A DNA stretch of 5,885 nt from JAZSMJ01 sp045535815 (lineage in GTDB: Bacteria; Bacillota; Clostridia; Oscillospirales; CAG-272), in assembly GCA_045535815.1 (NCBI GenBank), contig JAZSMJ010000017.1, positions 1-5,885 on the forward strand. The letters run 5' to 3'. Below, piece after piece: positions 1 to 3,920 of this stretch. Every line of letters begins with the position of its first letter. Position 1 is the first letter of the stretch. The notes under the pieces were generated by a model. That model saw only the letters and a list, made by a program, of their open reading frames with translations, was not told the origin of the DNA and searched no databases. The translations under genes and the position numbers were made by a program.

Positions 1-1
1 G

Positions 2-220
2 ATCGTCTCTGAGGATTTTTACGGTACGGCCTATTCTTCCTCCGGCTATACCTGGGTTGAGCCGGATGCGATCGAATGTTTTGCTGCCGAGCCGGAAGGA
101 ATCGCCGTGCTCAATTACAGCAACGGCGAGGCTGAGAGCGGCAGCCTCTATCACCCGGAGATGAGTGGATTGTTTAAAAAATCTCAATTTGTAAAGAAAC
201 GTTCAAGCGTTACTCGATAA
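2..220 (+). CDS. C-terminal end of an unidentified protein (5' partial)
   Basis: An open frame enters from the left edge and ends at TAA 218-220, giving 72 residues. It starts IVSEDFYGTAYSSSGYTW and ends KKRSSVTR. The first ~55 residues are acidic and aromatic-rich (VEPDAIECFAAEPEGIAVLN, then SLYHPEMSG), like the end of a soluble or secreted enzyme. The last ~15 residues are suddenly basic (KKSQFVKKRSSVTR). I do not recognise the family, and no signal peptide, anchor or catalytic motif can be judged from this fragment. The stop codon overlaps the A-rich edge of the inverted-repeat element that begins at about 219. The element may therefore have inserted at the 3' end of this gene and replaced its original tail, or its first hairpin may simply serve as the gene's terminator. 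The frame is convincing because it stays open with normal composition; function is unknown. Confidence 0.6.
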   Translation: MVSEDFYGTAYSSSGYTWVEPDAIECFAAEPEGIAVLNYSNGEAESGSLYHPEMSGLFKKSQFVKKRSSVTR

Positions 221-273
221 AAGCCTCCCTTGTGTAAAGGGAGGTGGCACGCGAAGCGTGACGGAGGGATTGT
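219..273 (+). repeat. Left terminal inverted repeat, two hairpins
   Basis: Hairpin 1 pairs CCTCCCTT (224-231) with AAGGGAGG (237-244) around loop GTGTA. Hairpin 2 pairs CACGC (248-252) with GCGTG (256-260) around a GAA triloop; its core GCGAAGC is, from the DNA literature, an unusually stable mini-hairpin. The arm ends with GGAGGGATTGT (263-273), which also contains the ribosome binding site of the nuclease gene. Read on the minus strand, hairpin 1 is followed by a short T-run, so it could terminate transcription coming from the right. Confidence 0.85.
263..268 (+). promoter_or_regulatory. Ribosome binding site of the nuclease gene, inside the left repeat
   Basis: GGAGGG lies six bases upstream of ATG 275 and decides the start. 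It is part of the conserved inner box of the inverted repeat: the right arm has TGAGGGATTGT on the minus strand, and the second element has GAGGGAGAG. The element's own terminus therefore provides translation initiation. Confidence 0.8.
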
Positions 274-274
274 A

Positions 275-643
275 ATGCAGCGAAAACACAATAAAGATAT
301 CGTTCCAACCGCGAAAATGTTGCGAAAGAATATGACCAAGGAAGAAAAACACCTTTGGTATGATTTTTTGCGCACATATCCCGTTCGCTTTTCTCGTCAG
401 AAGGTTCTCGGCAGGTATATCGCAGATTTTTACTGTGCAGAGGCAAAGCTCGTTATAGAGCTTGACGGTTCGGGGCATTATACCGAAGAAGGAAAGCAAT
501 ACGATGAAGAAAGAACCGCTTTTCTTGAAGAATACGGATTAACGGTTATAAGAATACCGAATACGGAAATACACAAAAACTTTCGAGGTGTTTGTGAATA
601 TATTGACTACCTCGTGAAACAATCCCTCAGTCAGCTTCGCTGA
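275..643 (+). CDS. DUF559-family endonuclease-like protein (Vsr/PD-(D/E)XK fold)
   Basis: 122 residues, the usual size for a stand-alone DUF559 protein. The family is placed near very-short-patch-repair (Vsr) endonucleases, so cleavage of DNA is predicted but the natural substrate is not established. Visible family features, in order: MTKEEKHLW (20-28) with its conserved Glu, FSRQKVLGRYIADFYC (39-54), KLVIELDG (58-65) with candidate metal ligands D51, E62 and D64, then H68, YDEERT (76-81) and VIRIPNTE (91-98). All expected catalytic positions look intact. ATG 275 is chosen over an upstream in-frame TTG at 230 because GGAGGG (263-268) sits six bases before it and because the extra residues would only translate the repeat. 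The last seven codons and the TGA lie inside the right inverted repeat. No promoter is visible inside the element, so it may rely on read-through from the left. Function could be element mobility, homing, or defence; none is shown. Confidence 0.88.
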   Translation: MQRKHNKDIVPTAKMLRKNMTKEEKHLWYDFLRTYPVRFSRQKVLGRYIADFYCAEAKLVIELDGSGHYTEEGKQYDEERTAFLEEYGLTVIRIPNTEIHKNFRGVCEYIDYLVKQSLSQLR

Positions 644-672
644 CAGCTCCCTTTACACAAGGGAGCCTTTTT
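619..672 (-). repeat. Right terminal inverted repeat, two hairpins
   Basis: This is the reverse-oriented partner of 219-273. Hairpin 2 pairs GTCAGC (630-635) with GCTGAC (639-644); its loop is TTC on the plus strand and GAA on the minus strand. Hairpin 1 pairs GCTCCCTT (646-653) with AAGGGAGC (659-666) around loop TACAC. The second-hairpin stem differs in sequence from the left arm but stays fully paired, so structure rather than sequence is kept. The TGA stop of the nuclease gene (641-643) lies in this stem. Confidence 0.85.
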
Positions 673-673
673 T
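646..673 (+). terminator. Intrinsic terminator of the nuclease gene, formed by the repeat
   Basis: An 8-bp GC-rich stem (646-653 with 659-666) is followed by CC? no intervening spacer longer than one base and six Ts (668-673), the form of a Rho-independent terminator. It begins three bases after the nuclease stop codon. It is the outermost hairpin of the right inverted repeat, so one sequence serves both roles. Confidence 0.7.
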
Positions 674-732
674 AGTTCACCTATGCCTTATCAATTTTCC
701 TGACAAGCACTGCATTCGTGAACACAAATACA

Positions 733-768
733 AAATACGGCATACCTCTTTCGAGATATACCGTATTT
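733..768 (-). terminator. Intrinsic terminator of the Cys-rich small protein gene
   Basis: Arms 733-748 and 753-768 form a 16-bp stem. As minus-strand RNA the loop is GAAA, a GNRA tetraloop closed by CUC/GAG, and the two non-Watson-Crick positions become G-U pairs. On the plus strand the same positions would be C-A mismatches, so the structure works for minus-strand transcription. The stem ends in UUU and a U-rich run follows. It lies 78 bases after the stop of the gene at 847-1011. Confidence 0.75.
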
Positions 769-846
769 CTGAAAACTGTCCTTAAGAGTACCGCCCTAAT
801 CCTCTTCTCTTTTTTATACAATCATCAAATATAAGCTTTGAAATAT

Positions 847-1011
847 TTATCCTTCGCTTTTTGGATCAAATTCGGGAAAACAAAGCAAAAGGTAGCTGCA
901 CTCGTCGCAGCAGCATTCAAAGCCTTGCTCTCCGTTACCAAGACAAACGGTAGGCTTTCCGGGCGTAAGCTCTACGCCCCTAATATCTATTTCTTTTTCC
1001 GGAATATTCAT
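847..1011 (-). CDS. 54-residue Cys-rich protein of unknown function
   Basis: The start at 1011 is fixed by AGGAGGA (plus-strand 1021-1027), nine bases upstream; a longer frame from 1098 has no such site and would run through a terminator. The protein begins MNIPEKEIDIRGVELTPGKP and contains CLGNG (23-27), ECCCDEC (32-38) and LLLCF (41-45). It has six Cys in a 22-residue span (C23, C33, C34, C35, C38, C44), a Pro/acidic tail, no signal peptide and no membrane segment. The Cys pattern suggests a metal-binding or redox site, but I do not recognise the family. It is the only gene of its unit: a strong promoter and a structured RNA lie directly upstream, and a terminator lies 78 bases downstream. 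Only 27 bases separate its start from the end of the RNA's terminator U-tract, with no second promoter visible there, so translation probably depends on read-through of that terminator. Confidence 0.72.
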   Translation of the reverse strand: MNIPEKEIDIRGVELTPGKPTVCLGNGEQGFECCCDECSYLLLCFPEFDPKSEG

Positions 1012-1037
1012 GCTTATATATCCTCCTATCAGCATAT
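1012..1037 (-). promoter_or_regulatory. Short leader and ribosome binding site of the Cys-rich gene
   Basis: The minus strand reads TGATAGGAGGATATATAAGC and then ATG. AGGAGGA is a near-perfect match to the 16S tail with a nine-base spacer. Only about 26 bases separate it from the upstream terminator U-tract, and I see no promoter inside them. Confidence 0.7.
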
Positions 1038-1066
1038 AAAAAGGTGCGCAACCGAAGCTACGCACC
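1038..1066 (-). terminator. Intrinsic terminator ending the structured RNA
   Basis: On the minus strand GGTGCG (1066-1061) pairs with CGCACC (1048-1043) and is followed directly by TTTTTATAT. The loop region contains a further UUCG-like turn (GCTTCGGT). It sits immediately before the ribosome binding site of the Cys-rich gene, so it is either the 3' end of a free RNA or an attenuator. Confidence 0.75.
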
Positions 1067-1245
1067 GAAAAACGCAAACTCCAATTGTCGCCAAACAATC
1101 TCTTAATAGCATAGGTTCACTATAAAATTAAGCCGGAGTTGCGTTTTTACCAAAACGTATTTGCTTAATTTTATAGCTAAAAAAGCTATAGTTCTCCAAT
1201 AAAGAGAAAGAACCTATAACTATGAATATTAAGATTGTTTGCCAC
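1038..1245 (-). ncRNA. Structured ~205-nt RNA of unknown class (stand-alone RNA or leader)
   Basis: The predicted transcript starts near 1243-1245, about seven bases after a strong -10, and ends at a terminator U-tract at 1038-1042. Pairings visible in the RNA: a closing helix of 1227-1241 with 1092-1108 (15 bp with a 2-base bulge); 1210-1217 with 1111-1118 (AUAGGUUC/GAACCUAU); a 14-bp helix 1163-1176 with 1120-1133; a small hairpin 1184-1190 with 1172-1178 that competes with it; and 1135-1148, in the loop of the 14-bp helix, with 1068-1082 downstream of the closing helix. The last pairing is either a large pseudoknot or an alternative fold. The terminator hairpin follows. I could not match it to tmRNA, RNase P, SRP, T-box, SAM or purine riboswitch signatures. 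It may act alone, or as a leader controlling the Cys-rich gene by termination. Promoter and terminator make transcription likely; the class is unknown. Confidence 0.6.
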
Positions 1246-1249
1246 GATT

Positions 1250-1278
1250 ATTATAGCACATTTTTTGCGGTTTGTAAA
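1250..1278 (-). promoter_or_regulatory. Strong sigma-A-type promoter for the structured RNA
   Basis: On the minus strand TTTACA (1278-1273) is 17 bases from TATAAT (1255-1250), with TGC directly before the -10, an extended -10 motif. Five of six -35 bases and all -10 bases match consensus. This is the best promoter in the window and points at the structured RNA. Confidence 0.8.
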
Positions 1279-1501
1279 TATATTTGATAAAACTTTGCAA
1301 AAGCAAAAGTGAATTGCACCAAGGGGGATGGAGGCATATAAAAAGGAAAAACGTGATGTAGAGGGTGCCATCCATCTTCTAAATCTGATACCATTATATT
1401 AAAGAATGCCGATATTACTTAAACGTTGCGGTAAATATCTCTTTTATATGTTTGTATGCAATTAATAAACTCACCGGTATATATGCTTTTTGCTCAAAAA
1501 A
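1279..1501. other. Intergenic stretch without a supported gene
   Basis: AT-rich spacer between the divergent RNA promoter and the CBM9 gene's control region. I see a weak imperfect inverted repeat (GATGGAGGCA at 1327-1336 against TGCCATCCATC at 1366-1376) and a 24-codon ATG frame at about 1329-1403, whose only SD-like sequence abuts the start codon. Neither is strong enough to call. Confidence 0.5.
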
Positions 1502-1538
1502 TAATTGGAATCCTCACTTTTCTAATTGAAATCCTCAC
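1502..1538 (+). repeat. Two 16-bp direct repeats with 21-bp period (candidate activator site)
   Basis: TAATTGGAATCCTCAC (1502-1517) recurs with one change as TAATTGAAATCCTCAC (1523-1538). The 21-bp period is two helical turns, so both copies face the same side of the DNA. They lie just upstream of, and reach to, the -35 region of the promoter with the good -10 at 1560. Tandem sites with this spacing are typical of response-regulator activators such as LytTR or OmpR families, but the sequence does not match a consensus I know. Confidence 0.6.
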
Positions 1539-1556
1539 AACTTTTCGATATTTGTA

Positions 1557-1574
1557 TGATATAATAAATATAAT
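1557..1574 (+). promoter_or_regulatory. Extended -10 promoter of the CBM9-like surface protein gene
   Basis: TATAAT (1560-1565) preceded by TGA gives an extended -10 element. No good -35 is found 16-18 bases upstream (ACAACT at 1537-1542), as in activator-dependent promoters; the direct repeats end there. A second TATAAT at 1569-1574 is an alternative -10. Confidence 0.6.
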
Positions 1575-1612
1575 CACTAGTGAGAGTTTGTAATTATAAG
1601 GAGGTATTAAAA

Positions 1613-2647
1613 ATGAGAAAAAGAATTCTATTGATCGTTGTATCAGCTTTTCTTCTCAGTTTCGCTATGCTTGCAGTATCTGTTTCCGCTGCTCCTGCAG
1701 TTGAAGGCAGAAAGACCTGTGTTGCATATCTTGCAGACATTGAGGTAGACGGTGAGATTGACGACGCATGGGCTTACGCTGACGAGGTATCTGTTGATAT
1801 CGTAAAGCAAAATGCTTCTGCATGGTATGGGGATGAATCTAAGGTTGCAGGGGAAGATTATGCTACTCTTACCTGTAAGGTGCTTTGGAATGGTGATGAA
1901 ACACTTTACGTTCTCTACATTGTAAACGACAAAACAGTAAGTATGATCGGCCAAAACGAATGGCTTCGCGATTCTATTGAGCTTTTCGTACAGCTTGATA
2001 ACGAAGCGAACAATCCTGCTGCAATCAAAGATCAGCTTAGATTCTTTGCAGACGGAACTGTATCCGCAGAAACAGGCATATACTTTGAAACAGGTTTTTC
2101 GCAGGATGGCGACACGCTTATATTTGAAGTTAGATATGATAATCTGTACTACATAACAGAAGGCAGTTACATAGGTATTGACTTCCAGTACAATGACGAT
2201 GCAGAAGGCACCGGTGAGCGCAGCGTTTGTCTCGGTTGGTCCGATACTACAGATAAGGCTTCAACTGATGTTACGGTATACGGTCAGTGTGAGCTTTCCG
2301 ACGTTTCTGTAAAGGATCTTATGTCAAATACAGCTGAGGAAACAACAGCTGAAGAAACAACAGCTGAGGAAACAACAGCTGAGGAAACAACGGCTGAGGA
2401 AACAACAGCTGAGGAAACAACAGCCGAAGAAACAACAGCTGAGGAAACAACAGCTGAAGAAACAACAGCTGAAGAAACAACTGCCGAGGAAACAACAGCT
2501 GAAGAAACAACTGCCGAAGAAACAACGGCAGAGGAAGAAGAAGCAGCTCAGACAAGCGATGCTATCACAGTTGCAGTTGTAGTTGCTCTCGTTGCTCTCG
2601 TAGCAGCAAGCACTATCGTTTTCAAAAAGAACAGAGCTAATATATAA
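1613..2647 (+). CDS. Secreted, membrane- or wall-anchored CBM9-like protein with TAEET repeat stalk
   Basis: 344 residues. ATG 1613 is chosen because AAGGAGG (1598-1604) lies eight bases before it and the protein then opens with a signal peptide; an upstream GTG at 1580 would put junk before the signal. Residues 1-26 form a signal peptide (MRKR, hydrophobic core, VSA then APA). Residues ~38-225 resemble family 9 carbohydrate-binding (DOMON-like) domains: VDGEIDDAWAYAD (45-57), VLWNGDETLYVLYIVND (90-106), WLRDSIELFVQLDN (117-130), DQLRFFADG (140-148). Residues 240-304 are 13 TAEET repeats, a stalk. Residues 313-344 have QTSD, a ~20-residue hydrophobic segment and KKNRANI, shaped like a sortase signal but without LPXTG, so a variant wall signal or a plain membrane anchor. 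The likely role is glycan or surface binding outside the cell; there is no catalytic domain. Transcription is monocistronic, from the promoter at 1557 to the terminator at 2692. Confidence 0.85.
   Translation: MRKRILLIVVSAFLLSFAMLAVSVSAAPAVEGRKTCVAYLADIEVDGEIDDAWAYADEVSVDIVKQNASAWYGDESKVAGEDYATLTCKVLWNGDETLYVLYIVNDKTVSMIGQNEWLRDSIELFVQLDNEANNPAAIKDQLRFFADGTVSAETGIYFETGFSQDGDTLIFEVRYDNLYYITEGSYIGIDFQYNDDAEGTGERSVCLGWSDTTDKASTDVTVYGQCELSDVSVKDLMSNTAEETTAEETTAEETTAEETTAEETTAEETTAEETTAEETTAEETTAEETTAEETTAEETTAEETTAEEEEAAQTSDAITVAVVVALVALVAASTIVFKKNRANI
2330..2524 (+). repeat. 13 tandem 15-bp repeats coding TAEET
   Basis: Thirteen exact protein repeats follow one another, each 15 bases (type ACAGCTGAGGAAACA), then a degenerate fourteenth (TAEEEE). 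Protein identity is complete, while third positions vary among copies: GCT/GCC, GAG/GAA, and ACA/ACG/ACT. The array forms a Thr-rich acidic stalk between the binding domain and the anchor. Copy number is likely to vary between strains. Confidence 0.95.
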
Positions 2648-2691
2648 TCTTTGATAATATCGATTTTGCCTTCATTAAATTTTTTTGTTTT

Positions 2692-2726
2692 AAAAAGCAC
2701 TTAACCTTAAAGGTTAAGTGCTTTTT
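2692..2726 (+). terminator. Intrinsic terminator of the CBM9-like gene
   Basis: A 15-bp perfect stem pairs AAAAAGCACTTAACC (2692-2706) with GGTTAAGTGCTTTTT (2712-2726), loop TTAAA. The A-run and T-run flanks make it able to work in both directions. It lies 44 bases after the stop codon. Confidence 0.9.
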
Positions 2727-2736
2727 GTATATCGAA

Positions 2737-2759
2737 AACCACGCGATAGTCGCGTGGTT
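2737..2759. repeat. Isolated 10-bp perfect hairpin with TAG loop
   Basis: AACCACGCGA (2737-2746) pairs with TCGCGTGGTT (2750-2759) around TAG. It follows the terminator by ten bases and has no U-tract, so it is not needed for termination. It looks like a REP-type palindrome or a leftover IS200/IS605-type end hairpin, but no transposase is present. Confidence 0.6.
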
Positions 2760-2821
2760 CAAAAGAGGCTATTGCCGATGAAAAAAGGCGAATAAAAAAT
2801 AGAGCAAAATGACTTGTTATA

Positions 2822-2957
2822 AAGGCTCCCTCCGGGAGGGAGCTCCCGACGAAGTCGGGTGAGGGAGAGAGCGTGAACGATATAATAATATCTTGCTTTA
2901 CCTACTCGCACTCTCCTTCCACCACTCCGTGGTCCCCCTCCCTCCGCAGGGAGGCAT
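2822..2957. mobile_element. Gene-less two-hairpin inverted-repeat element (MITE-like)
   Basis: About 135 bp with the same terminal architecture as the nuclease element. Left arm: GCTCCCTC (2825-2832) with GAGGGAGC (2836-2843), then CCCGAC (2845-2850) with GTCGGG (2854-2859) around a GAA triloop, then GAGGGAGAG. Right arm, inverted: ACCAC (2921-2925) with GTGGT (2929-2933), loop GGA on the minus strand, then CCTCCCT (2937-2943) with AGGGAGG (2948-2954). The ~40-bp centre is AT-rich and codes for nothing visible. It lies between the convergent CBM9-like and AraC genes, where its hairpins could also stop transcription from both sides. Confidence 0.75.
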
Positions 2958-3035
2958 AGGTGCGGTGCGAACGAATGCATCCTCGGGCGGATATGGAAGG
3001 TCGCCCTTACGGGTAAAATTTGGATATGTCTTTTC

Positions 3036-3830
3036 TTATATCCATTTTGATACCTTTGCGCTCGGACTCGCTCCGAATCTTTTTTTATAGTGTCTGTAAA
3101 AGCAGGAATAATCCGAAAAGCCGTAGCCCTCGCACGCCTTTACTGCAGGGATGCCGGACATTATATCGATATGGGCGCCTATCAGCTTTTTTTCAATAAC
3201 GTACTTATAGACCGACATGTTAAGATCCTTTTTGAACTCGTGGGCTATACGTGAGCGTGAATAATTGAGCGCACAGGATATTTTATCGACCGTCAGGCTT
3301 TCACGTATATTATCGTTTATATATTTGATGCATGCAGAGGTGATCTTTCCTGCTGATCCTACTGTCTTATCGGAGCTTGGTAAAAGATGTCCTATCTCTA
3401 CAAGAACGCACCTCAATATGCTGTGGGCAAGTATAAGTTTTTCTTCCTCGGAATATTTGCTGTCGTCAAGTCTTTCAATCTCGTGAATGAAAAAGTCAGG
3501 CAGGGAATCTATGACTTGTGCGCTCGTCATATTCTGCATAATAATTGGGGAGAGCTCCTCGGTTTCGTAAAAATTGAAGACGCATCTTTGGTAGTCACTT
3601 TCGTCACAGTGGACGTTAAAGGTATGAAAGGTGTTTTTGGGGATGATAACGAGATTTCCCGGCTTTATGCGGTAGCTTTCCCGATCGGTCATAAAGTCTG
3701 CATCCCCCTCTTTTAAAAGAAATATCTCGTGAAATTGGTGAAACTCACGGCCGAAGACGTCTCTCATGCCCCGTGCGTGCTTGTATTTGACCGTCTGATC
3801 GCTGATTATATTCTCAAAGCATACGCTCAT
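3036..3830 (-). CDS. AraC-family transcriptional regulator with cupin sensor domain
   Basis: 264 residues, usual for the family. The N-terminal part has a cupin-like ligand-binding fold: GREFHQFHEIFLLKEGDADF (27-46), YRIKPGNLVIIPKNTFHTF (53-71) with the H-x-H-E and Pro-Gly turns common to AraC cupins. Residues ~163-264 are the double helix-turn-helix DNA-binding domain: SLTVDKISCALNYSRSRIAH (helix-turn-helix 1, within 180-199), then ACEGYGFSDYSCFYRHYKKR (second, about 232-251) and FGASPSAK, the standard end. The start at 3830 is supported by GAGAGGAAG (plus-strand 3838-3846). It is transcribed divergently from the kinase-aldolase operon, so it probably senses that operon's sugar or sugar-acid substrate and controls it; the ligand cannot be read from sequence. 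I am sure of the family and moderately sure of the target. Confidence 0.92.
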   Translation of the reverse strand: MSVCFENIISDQTVKYKHARGMRDVFGREFHQFHEIFLLKEGDADFMTDRESYRIKPGNLVIIPKNTFHTFNVHCDESDYQRCVFNFYETEELSPIIMQNMTSAQVIDSLPDFFIHEIERLDDSKYSEEEKLILAHSILRCVLVEIGHLLPSSDKTVGSAGKITSACIKYINDNIRESLTVDKISCALNYSRSRIAHEFKKDLNMSVYKYVIEKKLIGAHIDIMSGIPAVKACEGYGFSDYSCFYRHYKKRFGASPSAKVSKWI

Positions 3831-3860
3831 GATCCTGCTTCCTCTCTTGTGATTTGATAC

Positions 3861-3889
3861 ATTATATCACATAATTGCACAAATTACAA
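3861..3889 (-). promoter_or_regulatory. Promoter of the AraC-family regulator
   Basis: On the minus strand TTGTAA (3889-3884) lies 17 bases from TATAAT (3866-3861), with TGA just before the -10 as an extended motif. The half-site ATAATTGC (3871-3878) lies between -35 and -10, so binding there would block this promoter, consistent with autoregulation. Confidence 0.7.
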
Positions 3890-3920
3890 TATAAATGGCA
3901 TAATATGCAATTATAATTGC
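3871..3920. promoter_or_regulatory. Candidate AraC operator: repeated ATAATTGC and 14-bp palindrome
   Basis: ATAATTGC occurs at 3871-3878 and again at 3913-3920, exactly 42 bp apart (four helical turns). The second copy is half of a perfect palindrome, GCAATTATAATTGC (3907-3920). One copy is inside the regulator's promoter and the palindrome overlaps the -35 of the operon promoter, so one protein could control both directions. Assignment to this regulator is inferred from position. Confidence 0.55.

Larger units (their letters stand above)
219..672 (+). mobile_element. Two-hairpin inverted-repeat element carrying a DUF559 nuclease gene
   Basis: About 454 bp are bounded by imperfect inverted repeats, 219-273 and 619-672. 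Each arm has the same layout from the outside in: an A-run, a GC-rich hairpin built on CTCCCTT/AAGGGAG with a 5-base loop, a second hairpin with a GAA triloop (read inward), and a GAGGGATTGT box. Almost all the remaining DNA is one nuclease gene. There is no transposase of a known IS family and no clear target-site duplication. The whole unit has the size of a small IS but the terminal architecture of a MITE. A gene-less relative lies at about 2822-2957, which supports mobility. Calling it mobile is an inference from two related copies at unrelated positions in the same window. Confidence 0.7.
2648..3035. other. 388-bp convergent intergenic region made of hairpins
   Basis: There is no gene here. 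From left to right it holds the terminator (2692-2726), the isolated hairpin (2737-2759), the MITE-like element (2822-2957) and a weaker pair of inverted repeats up to the AraC stop codon (GGGCG 2985-2989 against CGCCC 3002-3006; TGGATAT 3021-3027 against ATATCCA 3038-3044). The last overlaps the AraC stop and could be a weak terminator on the minus strand. Confidence 0.6.

Noticed and set aside
219..672. Known IS family
   Set aside because: There is no DDE, HUH or serine transposase gene, and no confident target-site duplication could be read at the edges.
838..1125. 95-residue plus-strand frame
   Set aside because: It is antisense to the Cys-rich gene and crosses the structured RNA, with no ribosome binding site.
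1038..1245. T-box, 6S RNA, retron RNA or tmRNA
   Set aside because: There is no T-box sequence or specifier stem, no tRNA-like ends or tag frame, and no reverse transcriptase nearby. A 6S RNA should be a single rod with a central bubble, whereas here the loop-to-tail pairing and side hairpins do not fit well. 6S is not fully excluded without a model search.
1329..1403. 24-codon frame starting MEAYKKEKRDVEG
   Set aside because: The purine run before the ATG touches the start codon, leaving no proper spacing, and the peptide matches nothing I know. It is too short to support.
1580..1612. Upstream GTG start for the CBM9-like gene
   Set aside because: It would add eleven residues before a normal signal peptide, and the strong AAGGAGG lies inside that extension at the right distance from ATG 1613.
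2330..2524. CRISPR-like array
   Set aside because: The 15-bp units are contiguous without spacers, in frame and coding.
2319..2555. Leu/Phe-rich minus-strand frame (LLFPQ repeats)
   Set aside because: It is the reverse reading of the TAEET repeat array; the periodicity comes from the plus-strand gene.
2759..2980. 73-residue minus-strand frame
   Set aside because: It runs through the MITE-like element; the Arg/Gly/Pro-rich peptide is translated repeat DNA. Such frames are often misannotated as genes.
3265..3716. Plus-strand frames of 73 and 109 residues
   Set aside because: Both are antisense to the AraC-family gene and have no supporting signals.
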